A stretch of DNA of 64,000 bases, from positions 434,001 to 498,000 of the forward strand of contig NZ_BMDJ01000001.1 in NCBI RefSeq assembly GCF_014635725.1, in the 5' to 3' direction. The stretch comes from Pedobacter mendelii (lineage in GTDB: Bacteria > Bacteroidota > Bacteroidia > Sphingobacteriales > Sphingobacteriaceae). The notes under the pieces were generated by a model. That model had not been told where the DNA came from and did not search any database. It saw nothing but the letters and a program-made list of their open reading frames with translations. The position numbers and the translations under genes were made by a program. Of this stretch, positions 43,471 through 51,128 are shown piece after piece; within the stretch, counting starts at the first letter, position 1, and every line of letters starts with the position of its first letter.

Positions 43471-43914
43471 GTGAATACGTTAAGTTACAAAACTGTCTCT
43501 GCCAATGCGAAAACTGTTAACAAACAGTGGATTGTTGTTGATGCACAAGGCGAGATTTTGGGGCGCTTGTCATCGAAGATCGCTATGATCATCCGTGGTA
43601 AAAACAAGCCTGAGTACACCCCACACGTAGATTGCGGAGATAACGTTATTGTTATCAATGCAGACAAGGTTAAATTGACAGGAAACAAATTCAGCGAAAA
43701 GCAATATGTTTCTTATACTGGTTATCCAGGTGGTCAACGTTTTATTTCTCCTAAGGAGTTAATGGCGAAACACCCTCAACGTGTAATCGAGAAAGCGGTA
43801 CGTGGTATGTTACCGAAAACTAAATTGGGTAAAAAATTATACACAAACCTTTTTGTGTATGCTGGTGAAACTCACCCTCATTCAGCTCAATCTCCAAAAA
43901 CCATTAAACTTTAA
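43471..43914 (+). CDS. rplM: 50S ribosomal protein L13
   Basis: 147 residues, start GTG at 43471. NKQWIVVDAQGEILGRLSSKIA (about residues 18-39), DCGDNVIVINADKVKLTGNK and the signature VRGMLPKTKLGKKLYTNLFVY are canonical L13. An early assembly protein of the large subunit. Four bases separate it from rpsI, the conserved rplM-rpsI order. Confidence 0.97.
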   Translation: MNTLSYKTVSANAKTVNKQWIVVDAQGEILGRLSSKIAMIIRGKNKPEYTPHVDCGDNVIVINADKVKLTGNKFSEKQYVSYTGYPGGQRFISPKELMAKHPQRVIEKAVRGMLPKTKLGKKLYTNLFVYAGETHPHSAQSPKTIKL

Positions 43915-43917
43915 GAA

Positions 43918-44304
43918 ATGTCAGTTACTAACACTTCAGGAAGAAGAAAAACAGCTGTTGCACGTATCTACTTAAAAGATGGTGCTGGAGCAATTACCGT
44001 TAACGGTAAAGATCACAAAGTTTATTTCCCAACTTTACCTTTGCAATATATCGTAAACCAAAGTTTAGAGGTTTCTGAACTTACGGGTCGTTATGATATT
44101 ACTGTAAACGTACAAGGCGGTGGAGTAAAAGGACAAGCAGAAGCTGTTCGTTTAGCTATTGCTAAAGCGATTGTTGAACTAGATGCGGAGAAAAAACCTG
44201 CATTACGTGCTAAAGGCCTAATGACGCGTGATATGCGTATGGTTGAGCGTAAGAAACCAGGACGTGCTAAAGCTCGTAAGAAATTCCAATTCAGTAAACG
44301 TTAA
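43918..44304 (+). CDS. rpsI: 30S ribosomal protein S9
   Basis: 128 residues. TSGRRKTAVARIYLKDGAG at the start, the family signature GGGVKGQAEAVRLAIAKAIV (about residues 66-85) and the invariant basic C-terminal tail KKPGRAKARKKFQFSKR, which reaches the P-site tRNA. Co-transcribed with rplM and followed 18 bp later by rpsB, preceded by an AGGAGG-like ribosome site, unusual in Bacteroidota where such sites are weak. Confidence 0.97.
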   Translation: MSVTNTSGRRKTAVARIYLKDGAGAITVNGKDHKVYFPTLPLQYIVNQSLEVSELTGRYDITVNVQGGGVKGQAEAVRLAIAKAIVELDAEKKPALRAKGLMTRDMRMVERKKPGRAKARKKFQFSKR

Positions 44305-44322
44305 TCACAGGAGGCAAAGACA

Positions 44323-45186
44323 ATGGCAAGAACAACTTATCAAGACTTATTGGATGCAGGTGTACACTTTGGTCACCTTACCCGTAAATGGAATCCAAAA
44401 ATGGCTCCTTACATTTTCATGGAGCGTAATGGAATTCACATTATAGATTTAAATAAAACTTTAACTAAAACTGAAGAAGCTGCGGCTGCGATTAAACAAA
44501 TCGTAAAATCAGGACGTAAAGTATTATTTGTTTCAACAAAAAAACAAGCAAAAGGAATCGTAGCTGAACAAGCTAAAAAAGTAAACATGCCTTTCGTAAC
44601 CGAGCGTTGGTTAGGTGGTATGTTAACTAACTTCGCTACAGTTCGTAAGTCAATTAAAAAGATGGTTACCATCGATAAAATGACTAAAGACGGTACTTAT
44701 GCTATCTTATCTAAAAAAGAGCGTTTGATGATTCAACGTGAGCGTATTAAATTAGAATCACTTTTAGGTGGTATTGCTGATTTAAACCGTTTACCTGCAG
44801 CTTTATTCTTAATTGATGTTAAGAAAGAACACATTGCAGTAACTGAAGCATTAAAATTAAACATCCCAACTTTTGCGATGGTTGATACGAACTCTGATCC
44901 TTCTAACATCGATTTCCCTATCCCGGCGAATGATGATGCTACGAAATCAATCTCTTTAATTACTGATGTAATTATCAAAGCTATTGAAGAAGGTTTAGAT
45001 GAGCGTAAACGTGAAAAAGATGATGAAGCTGAAAAAGAAGCAGTAGCAGCGAAAGTTGCAGCCGATGCTCCTGAAGTTAAAGAACCTAGAGCAGCTGGTG
45101 AAAAAAGACCAACTACTAAAAAGGTAACTGCTGAAGCAGAAGTTGAAGCACCTTCATCAGAAGAAACTAAAACAGAAGGGGAATAA
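44323..45186 (+). CDS. rpsB: 30S ribosomal protein S2
   Basis: 287 residues. TYQDLLDAGVHFGHLTRKWNPKM at the N-terminus and PTFAMVDTNSDPSNIDFPIPANDDA (the S2 signature region) identify it. The last ~55 residues are an acidic/Ala-rich extension (DDEAEKEAVAAKVAADAPEV...) beyond the E. coli core, as often in this phylum. It binds S1 on the small subunit. rpsB-tsf is conserved, here with a 109-base spacer full of GC-rich palindromes. Confidence 0.97.
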   Translation: MARTTYQDLLDAGVHFGHLTRKWNPKMAPYIFMERNGIHIIDLNKTLTKTEEAAAAIKQIVKSGRKVLFVSTKKQAKGIVAEQAKKVNMPFVTERWLGGMLTNFATVRKSIKKMVTIDKMTKDGTYAILSKKERLMIQRERIKLESLLGGIADLNRLPAALFLIDVKKEHIAVTEALKLNIPTFAMVDTNSDPSNIDFPIPANDDATKSISLITDVIIKAIEEGLDERKREKDDEAEKEAVAAKVAADAPEVKEPRAAGEKRPTTKKVTAEAEVEAPSSEETKTEGE

Positions 45187-45189
45187 TAG

Positions 45190-45282
45190 CCCCTCCCAAC
45201 CCTCCCCAGAAGGGAGGGCTTTCAAATAACTTATTAAGATAAACATCTCGCTCCTCCCCCTTCTGGGGGGAAAGAGGGGGGC
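45190..45282. repeat. pair of inverted GC-rich palindromes between rpsB and tsf
   Basis: CCCTCCC (45200-45206) pairs with GGGAGGG (45212-45218), and CCCCC (45256-45260) TTCT pairs with GGGGG (45265-45269). Both share the core CCCCAGAAGGG in opposite orientation, so the two units are inverted copies of one repeat around a 40-base A/T-rich centre. They would form strong hairpins in the rpsB-tsf mRNA. Confidence 0.75.
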
Positions 45283-45295
45283 AAATAATAATAAA

Positions 45296-46141
45296 ATGTC
45301 TACAGTACAAATTACTGCCGCTGATGTAAACAAATTGCGCCAACAAACTGGCGCTGGTATGATGGATTGCAAAAAAGCTTTAGTAGAAGCTAACGGCGAT
45401 TTCGAAGCAGCTGTTGATTTATTGCGCAAAAAAGGTCAAAAAGTATCTGCCGCTCGTTCTGGTAACGCTACTTCTGAAGGTTTAGTTTCTATCGCTGTTT
45501 CAGCGGATGGCACTAATGGCAAATTAGTTGCTTTAGCTTGTGAAACTGAACCAGTTTCTAAAGTTGAGGATTTCCGTAACCTTGCTCAAGCTGTTTTAGC
45601 TGCAGCAGTTGCCAACAATCCTGCTAATGCTGAAGAATTATCAGCGATTACTTTGGAAGATGGACGTACAGTTGCCGAAACCATAACTGAACTAACCGGT
45701 AAAATCGGAGAGAAAATTGTTATCCAAGAATATGCAAATGTATCTGGTGAGAAAATTGTTTCATATATCCACTCTAATGGCAAAATGGGCGTTTTAGTAG
45801 TATTTGAAGGTGCTAATGGTGCAGATATTACAGAAGCTGGTAAAGATGTTGCAATGCAAATTGCTGCAATGAACCCAATTGCTGTTGATAAAGACGGTGT
45901 TGATCCTGCCACTATTGAGCGTGAAATCGAAATTGCTAAAGATGTTATTCGCCAAGAAGGTAAACCAGAAGAAATGGTAGAGAAAATTGCTGCGGGTAAA
46001 TTAAACAAATTCTACAAAGACAGTACTTTATTAAACCAAGAGTTTGTTAAAGACAGTTCAGTAGATGTTCGTAAATTTTTAGATAACACTTCTAAAGGTT
46101 TAACGGTATCTGCTTTTAAACGCGTACAATTAGGCGCTTAA
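45296..46141 (+). CDS. tsf: elongation factor Ts
   Basis: 281 residues. The start STVQITAADVNKLRQQTGAGMMDCKKALVEA contains the EF-Ts signature 1, and the TDFxxR/DF-type motif appears as EPVSKVEDFRNLAQ. The core and dimerisation parts follow, ending FLDNTSKGLTVSAFKRVQLG. It exchanges GDP for GTP on EF-Tu. Last gene of the ribosomal cluster, ended by an intrinsic terminator. Confidence 0.97.
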   Translation: MSTVQITAADVNKLRQQTGAGMMDCKKALVEANGDFEAAVDLLRKKGQKVSAARSGNATSEGLVSIAVSADGTNGKLVALACETEPVSKVEDFRNLAQAVLAAAVANNPANAEELSAITLEDGRTVAETITELTGKIGEKIVIQEYANVSGEKIVSYIHSNGKMGVLVVFEGANGADITEAGKDVAMQIAAMNPIAVDKDGVDPATIEREIEIAKDVIRQEGKPEEMVEKIAAGKLNKFYKDSTLLNQEFVKDSSVDVRKFLDNTSKGLTVSAFKRVQLGA

Positions 46142-46160
46142 GCAATTATAAATAGTATTA

Positions 46161-46192
46161 AAAAATCCCGGTGTGAATCGGGATTTTTTTTT
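46161..46192 (+). terminator. intrinsic terminator after tsf
   Basis: The stem AAAAATCCCG (46161-46170) / CGGGATTTTT (46179-46188) with an eight-base loop and continuing T-run lies 20 bases after the tsf stop. Confidence 0.9.
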
Positions 46193-46276
46193 GCTCCTGT
46201 TTTCAGGACTAAATTTAAAATTATATGATTTTTCAAAACTTCGGTTGTAATTTAGCCATCGCCTAAAACTAGGAAT

Positions 46277-47374
46277 ATGTTACAACTAGAAAACATCAAC
46301 TTCTATCAAAATGATATTTTAAATGAAAATTACAATATTGAAATTAATGAAGGAGTAATTTCTACAATCGAAAAATCAACCAAAATTGTTAAAGATATTA
46401 ACGATCTTGTTGTTCCAGGTTTTATAGATTTACAAATTTATGGTGCCGGCGGAAGGCTATTTTCAGCAGAACCAACAGTTGAATCATTAACTATAATAGA
46501 AGATGACTTGCTGAAGAAAGGAACAACCGGCTTTTTAGCTTGCATAGCTACAAATACACCACAAGTTTTTAACGAATGCATAAGCGCTGCGAAAGAACAT
46601 CGCTCATCATCGAGAAATTGTTTAGGCTTACACCTTGAAGGACCATTTCTAAATCCAAAACGTTTAGGTGCTCACATTCCGGAATTTGTTAGAAAAGCTT
46701 CGCTTGATGAAATTAGAGAATTACTTGATTTTGGAGATGGAGTAATTAAAATGATGACCATTGCCCCAGAATGTCAGGATGATGAAGTCATTCAATACTT
46801 ATTAGATAATGATATTGTCGTTTCTTTAGGCCATAGCAACGCAACCCTTGAAGAGGCAACAAGGGCTTACAACCAAGGTATTCAAACTACAACTCATCTT
46901 TTTAATGCAATGAGTCCTATTCATCATAGGGCACCAGGAATACCTACGGCAGTTTTTAATCATGATAAAGCGATGGCAAGTATTATAGCAGACGGACAAC
47001 ATCTGGATTTTGAAGTTGTAAAGTTTGCACATAAACTTTTGATGGAACGATTATTTTTAATTACTGATGCAGTTACAGCATGTTCAACTGGGCCATATCA
47101 GCATATTTTAAATGGCGAAAAATTTGTAATGCCCAATGGCACACTTTCAGGATCATCATTAACGATGTTACATGCAGTTAAAAACTGTGTTTCTTATTGT
47201 GATATTACTTTACCACATGCCCTAAACATGGCAACATTACATCCTGCCAAATTAATTAATCAAACTATTTCAATTGGGGTTATTGATAGTAATAGAAAAG
47301 CCAATCTAGTTCTACTCGATAAAGATTTGAATTTAAAGCAAGTAATATTTAGGGGTGAATTGCTCTCAATCTAA
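46277..47374 (+). CDS. nagA: N-acetylglucosamine-6-phosphate deacetylase
   Basis: 365 residues (E. coli 382). Amidohydrolase TIM barrel: VVPGFIDLQIYGAGG, metal-binding LHLEGPFLNPKRLGAH (about residue 118), VSLGHSNATLEEA, TTHLFNAMSPIHHRAPG and the catalytic Asp in FLITDAVTAC. It removes acetate from GlcNAc-6-P in amino-sugar catabolism and recycling. No nagB lies beside it. The GH3 hexosaminidase at 22248 could supply GlcNAc, but they are far apart; the link is inference. Preceded by a weak TAATTTAG box at 46258. Confidence 0.93.
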   Translation: MLQLENINFYQNDILNENYNIEINEGVISTIEKSTKIVKDINDLVVPGFIDLQIYGAGGRLFSAEPTVESLTIIEDDLLKKGTTGFLACIATNTPQVFNECISAAKEHRSSSRNCLGLHLEGPFLNPKRLGAHIPEFVRKASLDEIRELLDFGDGVIKMMTIAPECQDDEVIQYLLDNDIVVSLGHSNATLEEATRAYNQGIQTTTHLFNAMSPIHHRAPGIPTAVFNHDKAMASIIADGQHLDFEVVKFAHKLLMERLFLITDAVTACSTGPYQHILNGEKFVMPNGTLSGSSLTMLHAVKNCVSYCDITLPHALNMATLHPAKLINQTISIGVIDSNRKANLVLLDKDLNLKQVIFRGELLSI

Positions 47375-47438
47375 ATAATTACATCATTTGTTAAAAACCA
47401 TAGCGAGGTATTAAAAAATTGTTAATATTTTTGAGGTC

Positions 47439-48143
47439 ATGAAATACAAACGCATCCTACTTAAGCTTAGTGGCGAATCGCTAATGGGCGAAAAACAATA
47501 TGGAATTGATAATGAACGTGTTAAGCAATACGCAATCGATATCAAAGCTGTACACGATAAGGGGCTTGAAATAGCAATCGTAATTGGAGGTGGAAACATT
47601 TTTAGAGGTTTAAGTGCCGAAAAAAGTGGGATGGACAGGGCACAAGCCGATTATATGGGTATGTTAGCTACTGTTATCAACTCAATGGCCTTGCAAGATG
47701 CATTAGAGAAAGTTGGTTTAAAAACACGTTTGCTTACCGCAATTAAAATGGAGCAGATATGTGAGCCTTTTATTCGCAGAAGAGCTGTTCGCCATTTAGA
47801 AAAAGGTAGAATAGTTATTTTTGGAGCTGGAACAGGAAATCCATATTTCACAACGGATTCTGCAGCGGCTTTACGTGCCATTGAAATTAAAGCGGATGCA
47901 GTTCTAAAAGGAACTCGTGTTGATGGAATTTATACCGCCGACCCAGAAAAAGACCCATCAGCAACAAAATATGATGAGATTTCTTTCAGAGAAGTTTATG
48001 CAAAAGGATTAAACGTAATGGATATGACAGCCTTTACACTTTGCGAAGAAAACCAAGTACCAATTATTGTGTTTGATATGAATAAACACGGTAATTTTAT
48101 GAAAATTGCCAATGGCGAACCAATTGGCACTCTGGTTAAATAA
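47439..48143 (+). CDS. pyrH: UMP kinase
   Basis: 234 residues. [20 protein letters not shown] opens the amino-acid-kinase fold, [10 protein letters not shown] (about residues 49-58) is the nucleotide loop, and [17 protein letters not shown] is the uridylate-kinase signature. [16 protein letters not shown] follows. Hexameric, converts UMP to UDP. pyrH-frr adjacency is conserved in bacteria. TATTTTTG at 47426-47433 ends five bases before the ATG. Confidence 0.96.
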   Translation: MKYKRILLKLSGESLMGEKQYGIDNERVKQYAIDIKAVHDKGLEIAIVIGGGNIFRGLSAEKSGMDRAQADYMGMLATVINSMALQDALEKVGLKTRLLTAIKMEQICEPFIRRRAVRHLEKGRIVIFGAGTGNPYFTTDSAAALRAIEIKADAVLKGTRVDGIYTADPEKDPSATKYDEISFREVYAKGLNVMDMTAFTLCEENQVPIIVFDMNKHGNFMKIANGEPIGTLVK

Positions 48144-48185
48144 CCATTTAAAAAAATTACTATTTTTGTAGAAATACACAAAATT

Positions 48186-48749
48186 ATGAATGAACTCATA
48201 CAATTACAATTAATGGATGCCGAATCTGCTATGGATAGAGCTATCGATCATTGTGAATCTGAATTAACTAAAATTAGGGCAGGAAAAGCATCTGCAGGGA
48301 TGCTTGATGGTATTTTCGTAGATTATTATGGTGCTTCTACTGCATTATCTCAAGTATCAAGCATTAATACACCTGATGCAAGAACAATTGTTATTCAGCC
48401 TTGGGAAAAATCACTTTTAGTTCCTATTGAAAAAGCAATACAAGTTGCAAATATTGGCATAAACCCTCAAAATGATGGTATTGTTATCCGTTTGGTTGTA
48501 CCACCATTAACAGAAGAGCGTAGAAAAGATTTAGTAAAAAAAGTTAAAGAAGAAGCTGAACGCGGCCGCATTACTGTTCGTAACATTCGCAAAGATGCCA
48601 ATACCAAAATTCAAAAGCTAAAAGGCGAAGGTGTTTCTGATGATGAAATTAAAACAGGCGAAGGCGAAGTTCAAAAATTAACTGATGCCTACATTATCAA
48701 AGTTGATAAGCATGCAGAAGTTAAAGAAAAAGATGTAATGACCGTTTAA
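48186..48749 (+). CDS. frr: ribosome recycling factor
   Basis: 187 residues, the usual size. LTKIRAGKASAGMLDGIFVDYYG (about residues 28-50), VSSINTPDARTIVIQPW, and VPPLTEERRKDLVKKVKEEAERGRI with the RNIRKDAN helix are canonical. With EF-G it splits post-termination ribosomes. It lies 42 bp after pyrH and is followed by a terminator; a TATTTTTG box at 48161 could give it a second promoter. Confidence 0.96.
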   Translation: MNELIQLQLMDAESAMDRAIDHCESELTKIRAGKASAGMLDGIFVDYYGASTALSQVSSINTPDARTIVIQPWEKSLLVPIEKAIQVANIGINPQNDGIVIRLVVPPLTEERRKDLVKKVKEEAERGRITVRNIRKDANTKIQKLKGEGVSDDEIKTGEGEVQKLTDAYIIKVDKHAEVKEKDVMTV

Positions 48750-48768
48750 AGTCACAAAATAAATTTTT

Positions 48769-48801
48769 AAAAGAGAGCAGATTTTTCTACTCTCTTTTTT
48801 T
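48769..48801 (+). terminator. intrinsic terminator after frr
   Basis: AAAAGAGAG (48769-48777) pairs with CTCTCTTTT (48790-48798), followed by more T. It abuts the end of the convergent lacI-type gene and probably serves both. Confidence 0.8.
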
Positions 48802-49820
48802 TACGTTTTTCTTAAACTTGAGCTGCGTATATTCAATGTTGCAGGCAGTACAATTTGTTTCTTCTGTGATTTATCACTTTCATTATTAAGCCTGGATAGC
48901 AGCGTTTTCATTATATTTTCTGCAATATCGTTAATAGGTTGTGCTATCGCAGTTATTGGTGGGCTATAGAATTCTAATAATTCAAAGTCATCAAAAGATA
49001 TTACAGCGAGATCATCAAATGGCTTAATATTCATTTCCTTGAAGGTTCTTAAACCATCCATGCAAATATAATTAGCGGCAAAAATAACAGCATCCAACTG
49101 CTCTTCAGTCTTAAAGAAATCAATCATTTCCTTAATCATGTTATCAGAGTTTTTATATTTAATTTTTTTAATCAGGGAAGTTTGTTTATTACTACCTACC
49201 GCCTGCTCATAACCCGATAATCGATCGAGCATTTGTTGCTGCTCAGTTTCTATAGTTACAAAACCAATATTTTTATAACCATTATCTATAAGATGTTGCG
49301 TTGCTTCAAAAACGATTTTACTATTATCGGTAAGAACGTAATCAGTTTCCATACCTTGCACGTAGCGATCGAATAATACAACGGGCGCCTCCGTTTTAAT
49401 TAACTTTTCAATTTCACTTTCAAGCCCTTCGGGAAGTGCAATCACATATCCATCTACATGCCTATCTCGAAAAATTTGAAGTAATTCTTTAGCTTTCTCC
49501 GTATTATTTCTGGTGCTACTAAAAAGAATTTTATAACCGTGCTCTGAAGCCTTTTCGTCTATTAAACGAGCTATTCGAGAGAAAAATGGCTCGGAAATAT
49601 CATCAACCAGAAAACCAATAATTTTTGATTTACCTGTCCTTAAACTTTTGGCTAATGAATTAGGTTGATAACCCCATTCCTGTACAAGATCTAAAATCTT
49701 TTTAGTAACAGCCTGACTTATATTTTTTTCTTTGGCTTTGCCATTTATTACAAATGAAACAGTAGTAACAGATATTTTAAGCTCTTCGGCAATATCTTTT
49801 ATCTTGATTTTTTTACTCAT
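48801..49820 (-). CDS. LacI-family transcriptional regulator
   Basis: 339 residues. The N-terminal helix-turn-helix and hinge are IKIKDIAEELKISVTTVSFVINGK...NSLAKSLRTGKS (residues 4-62), followed by a periplasmic-binding-protein-like sensor domain (IIGFLVDDISEPFFSRIAR, GYVIALPEGLE, VISFDDFELLEFYSPPITAIAQP). It is expected to repress sugar-use genes and release on ligand binding; no target operon is adjacent, so the effector is unknown. Its promoter must lie in the 70 bases between its start and the terminator of the tRNA-like unit. Confidence 0.92.
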   Translation of the reverse strand: MSKKIKIKDIAEELKISVTTVSFVINGKAKEKNISQAVTKKILDLVQEWGYQPNSLAKSLRTGKSKIIGFLVDDISEPFFSRIARLIDEKASEHGYKILFSSTRNNTEKAKELLQIFRDRHVDGYVIALPEGLESEIEKLIKTEAPVVLFDRYVQGMETDYVLTDNSKIVFEATQHLIDNGYKNIGFVTIETEQQQMLDRLSGYEQAVGSNKQTSLIKKIKYKNSDNMIKEMIDFFKTEEQLDAVIFAANYICMDGLRTFKEMNIKPFDDLAVISFDDFELLEFYSPPITAIAQPINDIAENIMKTLLSRLNNESDKSQKKQIVLPATLNIRSSSLRKT

Positions 49821-49891
49821 TAAACTAATAAAACTTATCCTAATTAATTAATATTGAAATATACATTTTTTTAACGAGGGATAGGTATAAA

Positions 49892-49921
49892 AGAAAAAGA
49901 GCAACCCATCCGGGATTGCTC
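49892..49921 (-). terminator. intrinsic terminator of the tRNA-like RNA unit
   Basis: On the minus strand GAGCAATCC, a five-base loop, then GGGTTGCTC (9 bp, one U-G pair; 49921-49899) is followed by TTTTTCTTTT. It lies 30 bases downstream of the second tRNA-like RNA and upstream of the lacI-type gene, so it closes the RNA transcription unit. Confidence 0.85.
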
Positions 49922-49951
49922 AATTAACTAACTTATTATTCATAAAAAATG

Positions 49952-50095
49952 CTGTTGGGGAAGGAGTCGAACCTTCAAGGGGTAGTTAGCTACAGTTCAA
50001 AAAATTAATTGTGGTCAACCCAATAAACTGCGTTTGTCCCATTATTCCCCACCACCGAGACAAGGAGGCGTGTCTGCCAATTTCACCACCCAACA
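49952..50095 (-). tRNA. tRNA-like RNA 1 (class II cloverleaf, GUC, expanded variable arm)
   Basis: 144 nt. Acceptor TGTTGGG (50095-50089) / CCCAACA (49959-49953), discriminator G49952. The D-arm GTG..CAC with AAATTGGCAGA is Leu-like. Anticodon stem CCTCC/GGTGG has a U-U mismatch in the middle, and loop TTGTCTC places GUC at 50061-50059. Variable-arm base GGGG (50050-50047) / CCCC (49982-49979) encloses 64 nt that include CAGTT/AACTG. T-arm GAAGG-TTCGACT-CCTTC is canonical. CCA is not encoded; GCA follows the stem. Second RNA in a two-RNA unit. A normal class II tRNA is about 85-95 nt, and position 37 is normally a purine but here is U. It could be a specialised tRNA, a non-decoding tRNA mimic or a decayed gene; the compensatory changes with RNA 2 argue against decay. 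Confidence 0.55.
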
Positions 50096-50170
50096 TTTTA
50101 AGTATTCAGTAAGCAGCTTTCAATTATCAGTTATTACTAACTGTATACTGGCTACTGCAAACTGAAACTG

Positions 50171-50278
50171 CTGTAGGGGAAGGAATCGAACCTTCAAGGA
50201 GTAGTTAGCCATTGCCGGTTTTCCATATTCTCCACCACCGAGACAAGGAGGTGTGTCTGCCTGTTTCACCACCCTACA
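50171..50278 (-). tRNA. tRNA-like RNA 2 (class II cloverleaf, GUC, long variable arm)
   Basis: 108 nt. Acceptor TGTAGGG (50278-50272) / CCCTACA (50178-50172), discriminator G50171. The D-arm GTG..CAC is Leu-like. The anticodon arm is identical to RNA 1 (CCTCC-TTGTCTC-GGTGG, GUC at 50244-50242). Variable-arm base GGAG (50233-50230) / CTCC (50201-50198) encloses 28 nt. T-arm GAAGG-TTCGATT-CCTTC. Compared with RNA 1 the fourth acceptor pair changes U-A to A-U, and the third variable-stem pair changes G-C to A-U, so both helices are kept by selection. Shared single-stranded blocks are AATA(A)TGG and GCTAACTA in the variable arm. First RNA after the promoter at 50328-50360. Confidence 0.55.
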
Positions 50279-50327
50279 TTATGTAAGCAATTGTTAAAGA
50301 ACGTTTCCTTTTGTTAATTGCTTGATA

Positions 50328-50360
50328 CAAATGTAAAGGAACAACTAATACCTTGCAAAT
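50328..50360 (-). promoter_or_regulatory. promoter of the tRNA-like RNA unit
   Basis: On the minus strand TTTG (50360-50357), 21 bases, TACATTTG (50335-50328): exact matches to both Bacteroidota promoter elements. It points toward the tRNA-like RNAs, giving a leader of roughly 45 nt before the 5' end of RNA 2 that RNase P could remove. Confidence 0.65.
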
Positions 50361-50432
50361 TTTTTAATCATTTAATTTTATTTTTATAATATTGATAATT
50401 TTTATTAAATTTGCTTAACAGATTTAGAAAAT

Positions 50433-50909
50433 ATGCTTAAAAAAGACAATTCCAATTTAGAAATTGACAACCTTGATATTGATATACTAAAACAATTGAT
50501 GCAGGATGCTACAAAGCCGTATACGGAAATTGCCAAAGATTTGATTGTTTCCGGTGGCACAATTCATGTAAGAATGAAGAAATTACAGGAAATGGGCATT
50601 ATTAAAGGCTCTCACTTAATAATTGACCCGCAAAAAGCGGGATATGATATATGTGCTTTTTTGGGTATATACCTGGAAAAAGGAATTCAGTATAAAGATG
50701 CTGTGGCACAACTTAGCAAAATTAAAGAGGTTGTCGAATTACATTACACAACAGGTTCTTATAGCATGTTTGCAAAAATTATTTGCAGAGATACAAATCA
50801 TTTACGTCATGTTCTTAACGAAGAGATACAAGCCGTTAACGGGATTCAACGTACAGAAACATTAATATCATTGGAAGAAAGTATTAAAAGGCAGATTGAG
50901 TTGGGATAA
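50433..50909 (+). CDS. Lrp/AsnC-family transcriptional regulator
   Basis: 158 residues. The winged helix-turn-helix NLDIDILKQLMQDATKPYTEIAKDLIVSGGTIHVRMKKLQEMG lies at about residues 9-53. The C-terminal RAM (effector-binding) domain is FLGIYLEKGIQYKDAVAQL, VELHYTTGSYSMFAKIIC and RTETLISLEES. Lrp-type regulators respond to amino acids and form octamers; no target operon is adjacent. A TAAATTTG -7-like box at 50406-50413 precedes it. Divergent from the tRNA-like RNA unit, so the two promoters share about 75 bases. Confidence 0.92.
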   Translation: MLKKDNSNLEIDNLDIDILKQLMQDATKPYTEIAKDLIVSGGTIHVRMKKLQEMGIIKGSHLIIDPQKAGYDICAFLGIYLEKGIQYKDAVAQLSKIKEVVELHYTTGSYSMFAKIICRDTNHLRHVLNEEIQAVNGIQRTETLISLEESIKRQIELG

Positions 50910-50986
50910 AGGAGTAAAGATAAACGAAGAACTAAAAGCTTTATACCTTAAACATTTAAAAGTAACAAATTTTTTTTTGATATAGA

Positions 50987-51051
50987 CCCGATTATAGTGC
51001 GCACGAAGCCTCAGCATTTTCTGCTGTGTGCGTAGTAAAATGGAAAGCAGG
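50987..51051 (+). repeat. dispersed intergenic element, copy E (CCCGAT...AGCGGG family)
   Basis: Starts CCCGATTATAGTG and ends ATGGAAAGCAGGA. The middle folds as CAGCA-TTTTC-TGCTG within GTGCGCAC/GTGTGCGT arms, a compact 35-base hairpin. It is the shortest clear hairpin form of the family, in the 219-base spacer between the lrp-type gene and feoB. Confidence 0.6.
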
Positions 51052-51128
51052 AACTACTTTAATAGTATCAGGGAACTTCCTCTTCTAATTTTGAAAAGTG
51101 AGTTCTTGTTAAGGGAAATCGGGCAAAG

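Noticed and set aside
49952..50278. Reading the two tRNA-like RNAs as ordinary tRNA-Asp or tRNA-Leu genes
   Set aside because: The GUC anticodon does not fit Leu, the class II body with long variable arm does not fit Asp, and position 37 and the anticodon stem are abnormal in both copies.
49952..50278. Allo-tRNA or selenocysteine tRNA
   Set aside because: The acceptor is 7 bp with a 5-bp T-stem, not the 8-9/3-5 bp arrangement of those classes, and no selA/selB-like gene is nearby.
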